This document shows positions 14,621 through 23,336 of a stretch of 35,265 nucleotides of DNA, in pieces. Under the pieces are notes generated by a model. The model was given only the letters and a program-made list of their open reading frames with translations. It had not been told where the DNA came from and searched no databases. Origin of the DNA: Clostridia bacterium (GTDB lineage Bacteria; Bacillota; Clostridia; Christensenellales; Borkfalkiaceae); NCBI GenBank assembly GCA_017616695.1, contig JAFZXN010000059.1:1-35265 (forward strand). Reading direction: 5' to 3'. Made by a program: the position numbers and the translations under genes. Numbering within the stretch: position 1 is the first letter of the stretch; each line of letters opens with the position of its first letter.

Positions 14621-15583
14621 ATGAAGATAGCGGTGGTCGGTTGCGGCAGATGGGGAACGTTCATAGCCTGGTATCTTGACAAAAAGGGTTATAACGTCAC
14701 GCTTTTGGGGCGCGAAACTTCTTCAAGGTATCAAGCGCTCGTTCGTAGTCGTGAAAACGAATACGTCAAGCTTCCCGAAAGCCTTGCTCTTTCAAGCGAT
14801 TTTTATTCGGAAATGAAAAATGCGGATATCATCGTCATATCCATAGGCGCGCAAAATCTTCGGGAGTTTCTGTCGTCCGTCGACGGCACGATATTAAATA
14901 GCAAGATATTCGTGCTTTCGATGAAGGGCATCGAGGCCGATACGGGCAAAAGGCTTTCCGTGGTAGCGACCGAATGCGGCGTCAATAAAAACAACCTTGC
15001 CGTTTGGGTAGGCCCCGGTCATATTCAGGAATTCGTGGCAAACAGGCCCAATTGCATGGTCATCGATTCTGAAAACGAAGATCTCACGAAAAAGCTCGTC
15101 GGATACTTCGGCAGCGACCTTATCAGGTTTTATTACGGAGACGATCTCATCGGTAACGAAGTGGGCGCCGCCGCAAAGAACGTTTTCGGTATCTGCGCGG
15201 GCATTCTCGACGGCGCGGGGCTGTCCACGTTAAAAGGCGCGTTGATGGCTCGCGGCGCAAGGGAGGTATCAAGGCTTATAAAGGCTATGGGCGGCAACGA
15301 GCTTTCGGCTTACGGGCTATGCCATCTCGGCGATTACGAAACGACGCTCTTTTCAAAGTATTCCAACAACCGCAATTACGGCGAGGCGCTCGTTTTAAAG
15401 CAGCCGTTTACCAAGCTTGCCGAAGGCGTTATGACGGCGAGCGCATTGAAAAAGCTCGGCGAAGAATATAACGTCGACCTACCTATCGTAAACGCCGTTT
15501 GTTCCATACTTTTTGAAGATAACGAACCTATAGCCGCACTTAATAGTTTGTTTTCGCGCTCATCTACGAAGGAGTTCAACTGA
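14621..15583 (+). CDS. gpsA: Divergent NAD(P)-dependent glycerol-3-phosphate dehydrogenase
   Basis: 320 residues. The N-terminal Rossmann loop is VGCGRWGTFIAW (about 5-16), with KGIE (about 107-110) and the substrate-side VGPGHIQEF (about 129-137), where most family members have GPSHAEE. The catalytic lysine lies in GNEVGAAAKNVFGICAGI, and phosphate-binding NNRNYGE is present. The usual GLSGLGDL segment is replaced by GLCHLGDYETTLFSKY. It should convert dihydroxyacetone phosphate to sn-glycerol-3-phosphate for phospholipid synthesis, but the active-site surroundings differ enough that a changed specificity is possible. ATG follows a strong GGAGGGG. It is followed after 3 bp by the SGNH gene. 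Confidence 0.82.
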   Translation: MKIAVVGCGRWGTFIAWYLDKKGYNVTLLGRETSSRYQALVRSRENEYVKLPESLALSSDFYSEMKNADIIVISIGAQNLREFLSSVDGTILNSKIFVLSMKGIEADTGKRLSVVATECGVNKNNLAVWVGPGHIQEFVANRPNCMVIDSENEDLTKKLVGYFGSDLIRFYYGDDLIGNEVGAAAKNVFGICAGILDGAGLSTLKGALMARGAREVSRLIKAMGGNELSAYGLCHLGDYETTLFSKYSNNRNYGEALVLKQPFTKLAEGVMTASALKKLGEEYNVDLPIVNAVCSILFEDNEPIAALNSLFSRSSTKEFN

Positions 15584-15586
15584 AAA

Positions 15587-16285
15587 ATGACGGCGCTTGA
15601 AATAGTAATGGTCAGCCTTTCGGCGACGCTCGTATGCCTTATAGCGGTGATTTTCATAATCGGGAGAGTTATCACGAAATATCTTACGCATAAGGTGGTC
15701 GATTATTCGGTACTGAACGAATTTGCTCCCGAAAACCCGATAGTTTTCCTCGGCGACTCGCTGACAGACCTTTTCCCCGTTCACGAATTTTTGCCCGACG
15801 AAAGGATAATCAACAGGGGGATATCCAACGAAACGACTTTCGACGTCGGAAAACGGCTCGACGACATAATCGTTTTAAAGCCGCGCGCAGTCTTTTTGCT
15901 CGTCGGTATCAACGATTATTTAAGATTGAAGAAAAAGAGCGAACCTCGCACGGTCGCCGAAAGAGTTATAACTATAGCCGATAAACTTTCGTCCGTATGC
16001 AGTGACGTCAGGGTGATCTCGTTATATCCGATAAACCCGAAAAAAACCAAAATAAGCGCTTTTTATTTAAGAAAAACGACCAACGAAAAGATCAATTCCA
16101 CCAACGCCATTTTGAGAAAGCTGTGTATCGAAAAAGGATATAAATATATAGATATCCATTCCTACCTTATCGACGAAAACGGCTATTTAAAAGCCGATTA
16201 CACGATAGAAGGTCTTCATCTTAACTTAAAAGGTTACGCCGCTTTAACTCCGTACTATAAAGAACAATTAAATTCGATCGAATAA
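15587..16285 (+). CDS. Membrane-anchored SGNH/GDSL hydrolase
   Basis: 232 residues. One N-terminal membrane helix (about 3-26) is followed by an SGNH hydrolase domain: block I IVFLGDSLTD (nucleophile Ser in GDSL), block II NRGISNETTFDVG (the Gly), block III VGINDYLR (the Asn), and block V EGLHLNLKGY (the His). Block V normally reads DxxH, and the acidic residue of the triad is Glu here. Such enzymes deacylate or deacetylate lipids or cell-wall sugars outside the membrane. It is coupled to gpsA (3-bp gap, AAGGAG inside the gpsA end). A bidirectional terminator follows. Confidence 0.85.
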   Translation: MTALEIVMVSLSATLVCLIAVIFIIGRVITKYLTHKVVDYSVLNEFAPENPIVFLGDSLTDLFPVHEFLPDERIINRGISNETTFDVGKRLDDIIVLKPRAVFLLVGINDYLRLKKKSEPRTVAERVITIADKLSSVCSDVRVISLYPINPKKTKISAFYLRKTTNEKINSTNAILRKLCIEKGYKYIDIHSYLIDENGYLKADYTIEGLHLNLKGYAALTPYYKEQLNSIE

Positions 16286-16343
16286 CGTTTCGTAAAACGA
16301 TACGCAATAGCTTTTCACGTAGCACACAGATTGTTTTCCATAT

Positions 16344-16390
16344 AAAAAGTGCCGCTATAAGTCGATAATCGACCTATAGCGGCACTTTTT
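16344..16390. terminator. Bidirectional terminator between SGNH gene and leuS
   Basis: AAAAA + GTGCCGCTATAAGTCGAT (16349-16366) pairs with ATCGACCTATAGCGGCAC (16368-16385) + TTTTT: about 23 bp with one mismatch. A-run on the left and T-run on the right serve both convergent genes. The arms contain the CTATARGTCGAT core of the dispersed motif. Confidence 0.85.
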
Positions 16391-16401
16391 GCTTTATATC
16401 G

Positions 16402-18828
16402 TTACGCTATTATATTGATAAGTCTGTTGACGATGACGATGACTTTTTTGACGGGTTTGCCTTCGAGGGCGGCGATGACGTCCGCGTCGGCAAGTGCCGC
16501 TTTTTCGATGTCCTCTTTGGACAAACTCTTTGAAAGGACTATCTTTGCTTTCATTCTGCTGTTTATCTGAACGGCGTATTCTACTTCGTCTTTTACGAGT
16601 TTCTTTTCGTCGAAAGTCGGGTAGTCGGCAAGGAACACCGAACTCTTATTGCCGAGCTGCGACCATAATTCTTCCGAAAAATGCGGAGCGCACGGGGCAA
16701 GAAGAAGTACCATTCGTTTCATGGCTTCTTTCATTAAAACGGTGTTTTTAACGGGCAGATTGTCGTACTTATTGAGCGCGTTCGTCAGTTCCATCAGCCT
16801 TGCTATCGCCGTGTTGTACGAAAGGGTGTTCATATCGTTATCGACCGACTTTATGGTGTTATTGAGAACGAAATCGAGTTCCTTTTCGTCCGCGCCGTAA
16901 GTATCGGCGTTTTCGTCGGGCATGGCGGTTATCTTATAGAAAAGCCTTTCAACCCTGTCGAGGAATTTCGCCACCGACTTGATGCCGTCGTCGTTCCACG
17001 GGCCGCCGTCGACGTAGTTGAATCCGAACATAAGATAGAGCCTTAAAACGTCCGCGCCGTATTCTTCGACGTACGGATCGGGCGAAACGACGTTGCCTTT
17101 GGATTTACTCATCTTATTGCCGTCGGGGCCTAAAATAACGCCCTGGTGCGTAAGCGAAGTAAACGGCTCGTCAAAGTTAAGATAACCCATGTCGCGCAGA
17201 GCTTTCGTGAAGAAACGCGCATACAGTAAGTGCATGCAGGCGTGTTCCGCGCCGCCGACGTACTTATCTACGGGCAGCATTTTATTGATTATTTCGGGAT
17301 CGAACGGCGCTTTATCGTTATGAGCGTCGGGGTATCTTAAATAGTACCAACTCGAGCAGACGAAGGTGTCGAGGGTATCGGGATCCCTTTGCGCGTCGCC
17401 GCCGCACTTGGGGCATTTGCAGTGCATAAAGCCTTCGTGCTTGGCAAGAGGCGACTTACCGTCGGGCTTGAACTCCACGTCGTAAGGAAGAAGTACCGGA
17501 AGGTCTTCGTCCGGAACGGCAACGTCGCCGCAATGCGGACAGTGGATAACGGGAATGGGCGCGCCCCAATAGCGCTGACGGGATATGAGCCAGTCGCGCA
17601 GGCGGTAATTGACTTTAAAGCTTGCTTTACCGCCGTCTTCGAGCTTTTTGACGATAGCCTTTCTCGCGTCGTCGCCGAAAAGGCCGTCGAACTCGCCGCT
17701 GTTTACCAGATAACCGTCATCGGTAAAGGGAAGAGTTGCGTTGCCTTCCTTGTCGGTTATGACCTGCGTTATCGGCAGACCGTACTTGCTCGCAAAGGCA
17801 AAGTCCCTTTCGTCGTGCGCGGGAACGCCCATAACTGCGCCCGTGCCGTAGCTGAACAAAACGTAGTCGGCGGCGTAGATGGGGATCTTTCTTCCGTCGG
17901 CGGGGCTGACGGCGTAAGCGCCGATAAATACGCCCGTTTTTTCGCGGTCGGAAGAGAGCCTGTCTATTTCGTTGGTTTTTGCCGTTGCCTCGACGTAAGC
18001 TTTGACGTCCTTTTCACGGTCGGGCGTAGTGAGCTTTGCGACGAGCGGGTGTTCGGGCGCGAGAACGACGTACGAAACGCCGAATATGGTGTCCGCACGG
18101 GTGGTGAAGACCTTGAATTCGTCACCGCTTTCCGCCGCGAAAGTTATTTCCGCACCGTAAGACTTGCCTATCCAGTTTTTCTGCATAAGTTTGGTCTTTT
18201 CGGGCCAATCGAGCCCGTCGAGCCCGCTTAACAGTTCTTCCGCGTAGGCTGTTATCTTAAAGAACCATTGCGTAAGGTTTTTCTTGACGACGGGCGAACC
18301 GCATCTTTCGCACACGCCGCCCGCAGCCTGTTCGTTGGCAAGCACGGTATTGCAGGAAGGACACCAGTTCACGGGCGCTTCCTTTCTGTAGGCAAGGCCT
18401 TTTTCGTACAAGCGGAGGAACATCCACTGTGTCCATTTATAGTAATCGGGCATACAGGTCTTGATCTCTGCCGTCCAATCGAACATAGCCCCGATATGGC
18501 GCAACTGATTTTCCATCGTTTCAATGTTTTTGAGCGTGGAATCCTGCGGGTGAATGCCCGTCTTTATGGCGTAGTTTTCCGCGGGTAGACCGAATGCGTC
18601 GAAGCCCATAGGCTGAAAGACGGCGTAGCCTTTCATCTTTTTGTAACGGGCGTAGCAGTCGGCAAGTCCGAAGTTATACCAATGCCCCATGTGAAGCTTG
18701 GCGCCCGAAGGATAGGAAAACATTTCAAGACAGTAGAATTTTTTATCCGTCTTGCTTTTGTCAAATTCGTTGAGCTTGTTTTCTTCCCAATACTTTTGCC
18801 ATTTCTTTTCGATCGCGTGCATATCCAT
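16402..18828 (-). CDS. leuS: Leucyl-tRNA synthetase
   Basis: 808 residues, full-length bacterial LeuRS (class Ia). HMGH (the HIGH motif) is at residues 46-49 and KMSKS at 572-576. The zinc-type cysteines are visible in [13 protein letters not shown]...CERCG (about 153-176) and again in HCPHCGD and HCKCPKCGG; the editing domain (CP1) and the C-terminal anticodon-binding part are present. It charges tRNA-Leu with leucine. It is transcribed alone from a clear minus-strand promoter about 50 bp upstream; the leader is too short for a T-box. Start ATG 18828 has AAGGAG upstream, next to a small CGCCC...GGGCG hairpin. Confidence 0.98.
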   Translation of the reverse strand: MDMHAIEKKWQKYWEENKLNEFDKSKTDKKFYCLEMFSYPSGAKLHMGHWYNFGLADCYARYKKMKGYAVFQPMGFDAFGLPAENYAIKTGIHPQDSTLKNIETMENQLRHIGAMFDWTAEIKTCMPDYYKWTQWMFLRLYEKGLAYRKEAPVNWCPSCNTVLANEQAAGGVCERCGSPVVKKNLTQWFFKITAYAEELLSGLDGLDWPEKTKLMQKNWIGKSYGAEITFAAESGDEFKVFTTRADTIFGVSYVVLAPEHPLVAKLTTPDREKDVKAYVEATAKTNEIDRLSSDREKTGVFIGAYAVSPADGRKIPIYAADYVLFSYGTGAVMGVPAHDERDFAFASKYGLPITQVITDKEGNATLPFTDDGYLVNSGEFDGLFGDDARKAIVKKLEDGGKASFKVNYRLRDWLISRQRYWGAPIPVIHCPHCGDVAVPDEDLPVLLPYDVEFKPDGKSPLAKHEGFMHCKCPKCGGDAQRDPDTLDTFVCSSWYYLRYPDAHNDKAPFDPEIINKMLPVDKYVGGAEHACMHLLYARFFTKALRDMGYLNFDEPFTSLTHQGVILGPDGNKMSKSKGNVVSPDPYVEEYGADVLRLYLMFGFNYVDGGPWNDDGIKSVAKFLDRVERLFYKITAMPDENADTYGADEKELDFVLNNTIKSVDNDMNTLSYNTAIARLMELTNALNKYDNLPVKNTVLMKEAMKRMVLLLAPCAPHFSEELWSQLGNKSSVFLADYPTFDEKKLVKDEVEYAVQINSRMKAKIVLSKSLSKEDIEKAALADADVIAALEGKPVKKVIVIVNRLINIIA

Positions 18829-18881
18829 AAATAGCTCCTTACCGCCCTTTTAGCGGGCGATACAAGATTAATAACTATGTT

Positions 18882-18910
18882 ATTATAGCATTTAAGAATT
18901 CAAAATGCAA
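18882..18910 (-). promoter_or_regulatory. Sigma-A promoter for leuS
   Basis: On the minus strand: TTGCAT (18910-18905), a 17-bp spacer, then a perfect TATAAT (18887-18882). The leader is about 45 nt. The 298-bp gap to yqfC otherwise holds a dispersed-motif copy and the yqfC promoter. Confidence 0.8.
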
Positions 18911-19036
18911 AGCTTATAAGGCGTTTTTCGATAGTTTTAAGGCAATTTTTTCTCGTGCTTTCCGATAGCCGCCCTGCTTGCTACGGAAAAAGCCTTTTAA
19001 AAAGCCGCCGCAAAAACCATTATAATCGACAAAAAG

Positions 19037-19060
19037 CCCCTCTATAGGTCGATTATCGGC
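19037..19060 (+). repeat. Copy of dispersed intergenic motif
   Basis: CCCCTCTATAGGTCGATTA then TCGGC; matches 5946-5964 at 18 of 19 positions and 251-270 (reverse strand) over its 3' half. Confidence 0.5.
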
Positions 19061-19078
19061 AAAAAACGGTATTTTGCG

Positions 19079-19107
19079 TCATATAAACCGGCAAAAGAAA
19101 ATATAAT
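19079..19107 (+). promoter_or_regulatory. Possible sigma-E-type promoter for yqfC
   Basis: TCATATA (19079-19085), 14 bp, then AATATAAT (19100-19107). It resembles the sporulation sigma-E pattern (ATATT-type -35, CATACAAT-type -10); the TATAAT could also serve sigma-A, but then no -35 is visible. yqfC and yqfD are sigma-E genes in Bacillus subtilis, which favours this reading. Confidence 0.4.
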
Positions 19108-19126
19108 ATAGATCGGGGGATATGAT

Positions 19127-19381
19127 ATGCCGTTTTTGAGCGACTGGTTATTAAAAGGCGAAGGTTTCGAGGCGGTCGGCGAAAAGTATTATCTGTCATA
19201 TCCGATAGGCGGAAGGTTCGAAAACGTTGTTTCCGTAGCGGAGATATCTCCCTGCCGGATAGTTCTGCAATTAAAAAAAGGCAAGCTCGGTATCTTCGGC
19301 GAAGGGCTCGAAATACGCTCTTATTGCGTAAGCGACGTCACCGTCAGCGGAAAAATAACGAGGGTGGAAAGACTATGCTGA
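19127..19381 (+). CDS. yqfC: Sporulation protein YqfC (YabP/YqfC family)
   Basis: 84 residues, the whole length being one YabP/YqfC domain: a string of short beta-strands with the family pattern YLSYPIGGRFENVVSVAEISPCRIVLQL, then IFGEGLEIRSYCVSDVTVSGKITRVE. The family is restricted to endospore-forming Firmicutes; it is expressed in the mother cell and its molecular role is unknown. Start ATG 19127 follows GGGGGA by 6 nt. It overlaps yqfD by 7 bp, as in other clostridial genomes. Confidence 0.9.
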   Translation: MPFLSDWLLKGEGFEAVGEKYYLSYPIGGRFENVVSVAEISPCRIVLQLKKGKLGIFGEGLEIRSYCVSDVTVSGKITRVERLC

Positions 19382-20268
19382 ATTCGACCGCAACGATACT
19401 TATCGTCGGAAGAAACCGCTCAATGTTGTTCGAGCGGCTCAAAAAACGCAAAATTCTGCTTCTGAAAGTAAAAATTATCGACGATAAACGATTATTTATA
19501 AAAGTAAAATATAAAGATGCCGCAAAAGTCTTTGAAATTTGTAAGAATATGTGGTATAATAAACTCGTTGCGGTAAACGGGCCGAGAAGGATACTTTCGT
19601 TCTTTTTGACAAAACTGCCGCTTACGATAGCCGCGGCGCTGTTTATAGCGGCGATATGCGTTCTTGATAATTTCGTTCTTTTCGTCGACTTTAGCGGCGT
19701 GCCGAAAGCTTATTTAAAAAAGGCGGCAAGGATAATAGACGGGCACAGGATAGGTTTTCTGACTCCTTTTTCCGCTATCGACTATAAAGGCGTCGGAAAA
19801 GAGCTTTTATCTATCGACGGCGTAGGCTATGCGAGCGCCGAGAAGGCGGGCTATTCGCTGAAATTGACGGTTAAAGCCGACGATATGGACGAAGCGCCCG
19901 TCAAAAGCCGCAAGAATATAGTTGCCGACGTCGACGGGATAGTCAAAAGCGTTTCCGTTTACAGGGGAAGAGCTTTGAAAAAAGTCGGCGACCAAGTCAA
20001 AGCGGGCGATATCATCGCCGACGGCGCGGTAGAGCTTGCCGACGGAAGTATCTCTTACGGCGATTGCATGGCGCTTATCGTGGTGGAAAGGTCGTTTACC
20101 GAGGATATTTTGTCCGACGAAGATACGCCGTCCGCCGTTTCTCGCGCAACGGCTACGGCAAAGCTCGGGTACGACGACGTTTGCTCGTGCCGTGCCGAGG
20201 TCATACCTTTTGAAAAAAGATATATAATAAAAGTTACGGTGGCAACCAACGTTGTCTACGGAGATTGA
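19375..20268 (+). CDS. yqfD: Sporulation protein YqfD
   Basis: 297 residues from ATG 19375, chosen because GGGTGGAAAG precedes it and it overlaps the yqfC stop; an in-frame ATG at 19324 would overlap yqfC by far more. There is a cytoplasmic N-terminal part of about 77 residues, one membrane helix (about 78-98, PLTIAAALFIAAICVLDNFVLF), then an extracytoplasmic region with IDGVGYASAEKAGYSLKLTV and the barrel-like IVADVDGIVKSVSVYRGRALKKVGDQVKAGDIIADG. B. subtilis YqfD is about 100 residues longer, so this is a compact form. Mother-cell sporulation protein of unknown biochemical function. The stop is directly followed by the phoH ATG. Confidence 0.85.
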   Translation: MLNSTATILIVGRNRSMLFERLKKRKILLLKVKIIDDKRLFIKVKYKDAAKVFEICKNMWYNKLVAVNGPRRILSFFLTKLPLTIAAALFIAAICVLDNFVLFVDFSGVPKAYLKKAARIIDGHRIGFLTPFSAIDYKGVGKELLSIDGVGYASAEKAGYSLKLTVKADDMDEAPVKSRKNIVADVDGIVKSVSVYRGRALKKVGDQVKAGDIIADGAVELADGSISYGDCMALIVVERSFTEDILSDEDTPSAVSRATATAKLGYDDVCSCRAEVIPFEKRYIIKVTVATNVVYGD

Positions 20269-21231
20269 ATGAAACTTGCTAAACGAAAACTGCACGTCGA
20301 CGGTGCGGAAGAACTCTCGCTCCTATTGGGGAATTTCGACGGAAATCTCGATATTCTGAGCGGGCAGACGGGCGCCGAATTGTTCGTCGACGGCGAGGAT
20401 ATACTTATCGGCGGCGACGACGAGTCCGTCGAAACGGCGTATACGGTGCTTGACAAACTTATCGACGCGATAGCCCGCGGCGAAGAGATAGATAAAGCCA
20501 AGATAGTCTATTACGTTTCGCTTGCGAAAGACGGCGACGTCGAAGAGGTGGACAAGCTCGCTAAAGGCGTTGTCACTATAACGGCCAAAGGAAAGCCCGT
20601 AAAGTGCAAGACGCTCGGGCAAAAGCGTTACGTCGACGAGATAGCCAAAAACCCGATAGTTTTCGGTATCGGGCCTGCGGGTACGGGCAAAACGTATCTT
20701 GCGGTGGCGGCCGCCGTCGGCGCTTATAAAAACAAGTCGGTCGAAAAAATAATCCTGACGCGCCCCGCGGTGGAAGCGGGAGAGCGGCTCGGATATCTCC
20801 CGGGAGATCTGCAATCCAAAGTCGATCCCTATCTTCGTCCGCTTTACGACGCGTTGCAGGAAATGTTCGGGCTGGACAACTATCAGCGCCTTATGGAAAA
20901 GGGCGCGATAGAGATAGCGCCTTTAGCCTATATGCGCGGCAGAACGCTCAACAACGCTTTTATCATTCTCGACGAGGCGCAGAACGCCACCAAAGAGCAG
21001 ATGAAAATGGTTTTGACGCGTATGGGCGAAGGCAGTAAGATGATAATAACAGGCGACGTTACGCAGATAGACCTTCCCGCAGGCAAAACCAGCGGGCTCA
21101 TACACGCCGCGTCGATATTAAAGGGCGTTGAAGGTATTTCCGTAGTCAACTTCTCGCATAAGGACGTCGTTAGGCATCCGCTCGTTATGGAAATAATAAA
21201 GGCTTACGCCAAAGACGAACACAGAAAATAA
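20269..21231 (+). CDS. phoH: PhoH-like ATPase
   Basis: 320 residues, normal for PhoH. Walker A is GPAGTGKT at 135-142 and Walker B LDEAQ at 234-238; the conserved TRPAVEAGERLGYLPGD (about 164-180) and TGDVTQIDLP are present. The fold is a superfamily-1-like P-loop NTPase, with RNA-linked roles proposed from its constant association with ybeY. It abuts yqfD with no gap. The 80-bp space to the next gene contains a perfect palindrome. Confidence 0.95.
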   Translation: MKLAKRKLHVDGAEELSLLLGNFDGNLDILSGQTGAELFVDGEDILIGGDDESVETAYTVLDKLIDAIARGEEIDKAKIVYYVSLAKDGDVEEVDKLAKGVVTITAKGKPVKCKTLGQKRYVDEIAKNPIVFGIGPAGTGKTYLAVAAAVGAYKNKSVEKIILTRPAVEAGERLGYLPGDLQSKVDPYLRPLYDALQEMFGLDNYQRLMEKGAIEIAPLAYMRGRTLNNAFIILDEAQNATKEQMKMVLTRMGEGSKMIITGDVTQIDLPAGKTSGLIHAASILKGVEGISVVNFSHKDVVRHPLVMEIIKAYAKDEHRK

Positions 21232-21272
21232 TTAATTACGGTCGACGATAGTCACGCGCTTTTTAACGCGGG

Positions 21273-21287
21273 CGGATACCGTATCCG
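21273..21287. promoter_or_regulatory. Palindrome between phoH and the HD hydrolase gene
   Basis: CGGATAC-C-GTATCCG, a perfect 7+1+7 palindrome 24 bp before the ATG of the HD gene. Its half-site CGGATA is shared with the palindrome upstream of feoA (8129-8141). A regulator site is a guess. Confidence 0.3.
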
Positions 21288-21311
21288 TACAACTCAATTT
21301 TCGGGGGTTTT

Positions 21312-22835
21312 ATGTTTTTACAATCAAAAAAAGTTTTACCCTGGACGGGTAAAAATTACTTCGTATCGATACTCAATTTCGTCATTCACACATTAATAAT
21401 GACGGGGATAGCGATAGGCGTCACGTTTATCAACGCGGGCGGCGGCGAAAGCTTTTTGTCGTACGTATCGCAAGGCTCGAATCTTATCAGGTACGCCTAT
21501 CTCGGCGGGTTCGTATCGCTTCTGAACGCGGCGGTCTACCTGTATTTTTACTACGAGTTCAAAGATTACCTTTTAAAGGTAAAAAATATAACCGTACTGT
21601 TCCTTATACTTTATTTAAGCTATATCCTCACGTTCGTTCTCGGCAACTACGTGGGTATCTACGCCCGCCCGATAGCCTTGTGCGCGCTGTTCGTACTGCT
21701 TCTTATCAACAAGCGCACGGCGGTATTTATGAACTTCATATTTGCCATATTCGTGTTTTTGACGGACGTTATGACCAACCAGCCGTTCACCGTGATGCAG
21801 GCAAGCTCCTCGATGATAATGACGGTCACCATCAGTATAGTTGCCGTTTATCTTATCGACGGCACCGGCTCGCGTATAAAAGTGTTCGGTATGGGGCTGG
21901 TCATTTCCGTGCCGATAAGCGTTATAGCTCTCATACTCGAAGTCGAAACGCTGACCGATTACAGAAACCTTTTGACGATAATATTCCATTCGTTTACGGG
22001 CGGGCTGTCTTCCGTCGTCATCATGATGGCGGCGCTACCCATATTCGAATATCTTTTCAATATTTTGACCAACTATCGACTTGCGGAGATAACCGACCAC
22101 AAGTCCAAGCTCATCAAGCGTATGAAAGACGAGGCCTGGGGAACGTTCAATCATTCCACGGTCGTTGCGTCTTTAGCCGAAACGTGCGCGGCGGCTATCG
22201 AAGAAAACCCCATTCTGGCAAGAGCCGCGGCTTATTATCACGACATCGGCAAGCTCAAACAACCCATTTACTTTACGGAAAATCAGGACGGTAAGTATAA
22301 CCCGCACGACGATCTTACCCCCGAGCTTTCCACCGAAATAATCCGTTCGCATACGAGAGACGGTTACGAACTCATCAAAAAGTATCATCTGCCGATAATC
22401 CTTGCGGACGTTGCCAGAGAGCATCACGGCACGCTCCCAATCCAGTATTTCTATATGAAGGCGCTAAAATACACCGAAGGCGAACTCGACATAAACGATT
22501 TCTGCTATCCGGGGCCGAAACCCCACTCCAAGATAGCCGCCATTATAATGCTTGCCGACGGGTGCGAGGCGGCGGTGAGAGCGCATAACGACCGTTCGAG
22601 AGAGAAGGTCGAAATGATAGTCGATTCAATCGTCGAAGACAGAATGAAACGCGAACAGTTTTCCGACTGCGATATCACCATGCACGAGATAGACCTTATA
22701 AGAGACGCTATCGTCAACGGCCTTTCGGGCGTTTACCACGACAGGATCAAATATCCGAAAATGCCCAAAACGGGCAAGAACGCGTTCTCTTCGTCGTCCG
22801 ATCGTAGCTCCGACCGCGAAGAAAAAAAGAATTGA
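21312..22835 (+). CDS. PgpH-like 7TM HD-domain phosphodiesterase lacking the extracellular domain
   Basis: 507 residues. There is one helix (about 19-40), only about 20 extracytoplasmic residues, then about six to seven more helices (about 60-260) and a cytoplasmic HD domain. Metal-binding motifs are FNHSTVV (about 278-284), YYHDIGK (about 308-314), the second-site His in SHTRDGYELI, EHHGT (about 374-378) and LADGCEAAVRA. Canonical PgpH (YqfF), which breaks down cyclic di-AMP, is about 700 residues with a large extracellular 7TMR-HDED sensor domain; that domain is missing here. Position between phoH and ybeY is the standard yqfF place. Activity on c-di-AMP is inferred from family and location. 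The serine/acid-rich tail (SSSSDRSSDREEKKN) is unusual. Confidence 0.88.
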   Translation: MFLQSKKVLPWTGKNYFVSILNFVIHTLIMTGIAIGVTFINAGGGESFLSYVSQGSNLIRYAYLGGFVSLLNAAVYLYFYYEFKDYLLKVKNITVLFLILYLSYILTFVLGNYVGIYARPIALCALFVLLLINKRTAVFMNFIFAIFVFLTDVMTNQPFTVMQASSSMIMTVTISIVAVYLIDGTGSRIKVFGMGLVISVPISVIALILEVETLTDYRNLLTIIFHSFTGGLSSVVIMMAALPIFEYLFNILTNYRLAEITDHKSKLIKRMKDEAWGTFNHSTVVASLAETCAAAIEENPILARAAAYYHDIGKLKQPIYFTENQDGKYNPHDDLTPELSTEIIRSHTRDGYELIKKYHLPIILADVAREHHGTLPIQYFYMKALKYTEGELDINDFCYPGPKPHSKIAAIIMLADGCEAAVRAHNDRSREKVEMIVDSIVEDRMKREQFSDCDITMHEIDLIRDAIVNGLSGVYHDRIKYPKMPKTGKNAFSSSSDRSSDREEKKN

Positions 22836-22862
22836 TAAAAGCTTATTTAAAAGGACGGATAA

Positions 22863-23336
22863 ATGCTTAAGATCTATTGCGAAGACAAGATCGAACTCCC
22901 TCGAATAAACGACGTGGCGGCGGCGGTCGCAAGCGAACTTTGTCAGCGCGCCGACCTTTACGCCGAATTGCAGTTCGTTTCTTCTAAAAGGATACGCGTC
23001 ATCAACAGGGAAAATCGCGGAGTGGACGCCGTTACCGACGTTTTGTCCTTTCCTATGCTCGAAAACGTCAAGGGCGTAAAAATAACGAAAAGCGCCTTTC
23101 CCTTCGACTACGATCCCGACAAAAAGGCGGTTTTTATAGGTTCAGTCGTAATATCTTTATCGCGTGCCAAAAGTCAGGCGAAAAAGTACGGCCACAGCGA
23201 GGAAAGGGAAATTTATTATCTTATCGTGCATTCGCTTTTGCATCTTTTCGGGTTCGATCACGTGACCGAAACGGATAAACGCGAAATGCGCGCCGCAGAA
23301 GAAAAAATCATGACGAAGTTAGGTGTTTTAAGGTGA
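22863..23336 (+). CDS. ybeY: Endoribonuclease/rRNA maturation factor YbeY
   Basis: 157 residues. The zinc-binding signature HxxxHxxGxxH is complete at residues 123-133 (HSLLHLFGFDH), and INREN (about 47-51) and DVLSFP (about 59-64) are the other conserved blocks. YbeY acts in 16S rRNA 3' end maturation and ribosome quality control. Its stop overlaps the era GTG start (GTGA), so the two are translated together. ATG 22863 follows AAGGACGG. Confidence 0.96.
   Translation: MLKIYCEDKIELPRINDVAAAVASELCQRADLYAELQFVSSKRIRVINRENRGVDAVTDVLSFPMLENVKGVKITKSAFPFDYDPDKKAVFIGSVVISLSRAKSQAKKYGHSEEREIYYLIVHSLLHLFGFDHVTETDKREMRAAEEKIMTKLGVLR

Noticed and set aside
17389-18231. A 280-codon ORF antisense to leuS
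   Set aside because: leuS on the other strand has all class Ia motifs; the ORF is a shadow of codon bias and has no recognisable domain.
18829-18910. T-box riboswitch before leuS
   Set aside because: The predicted leader is only about 45 nt and has no T-box consensus; only a small hairpin is present.
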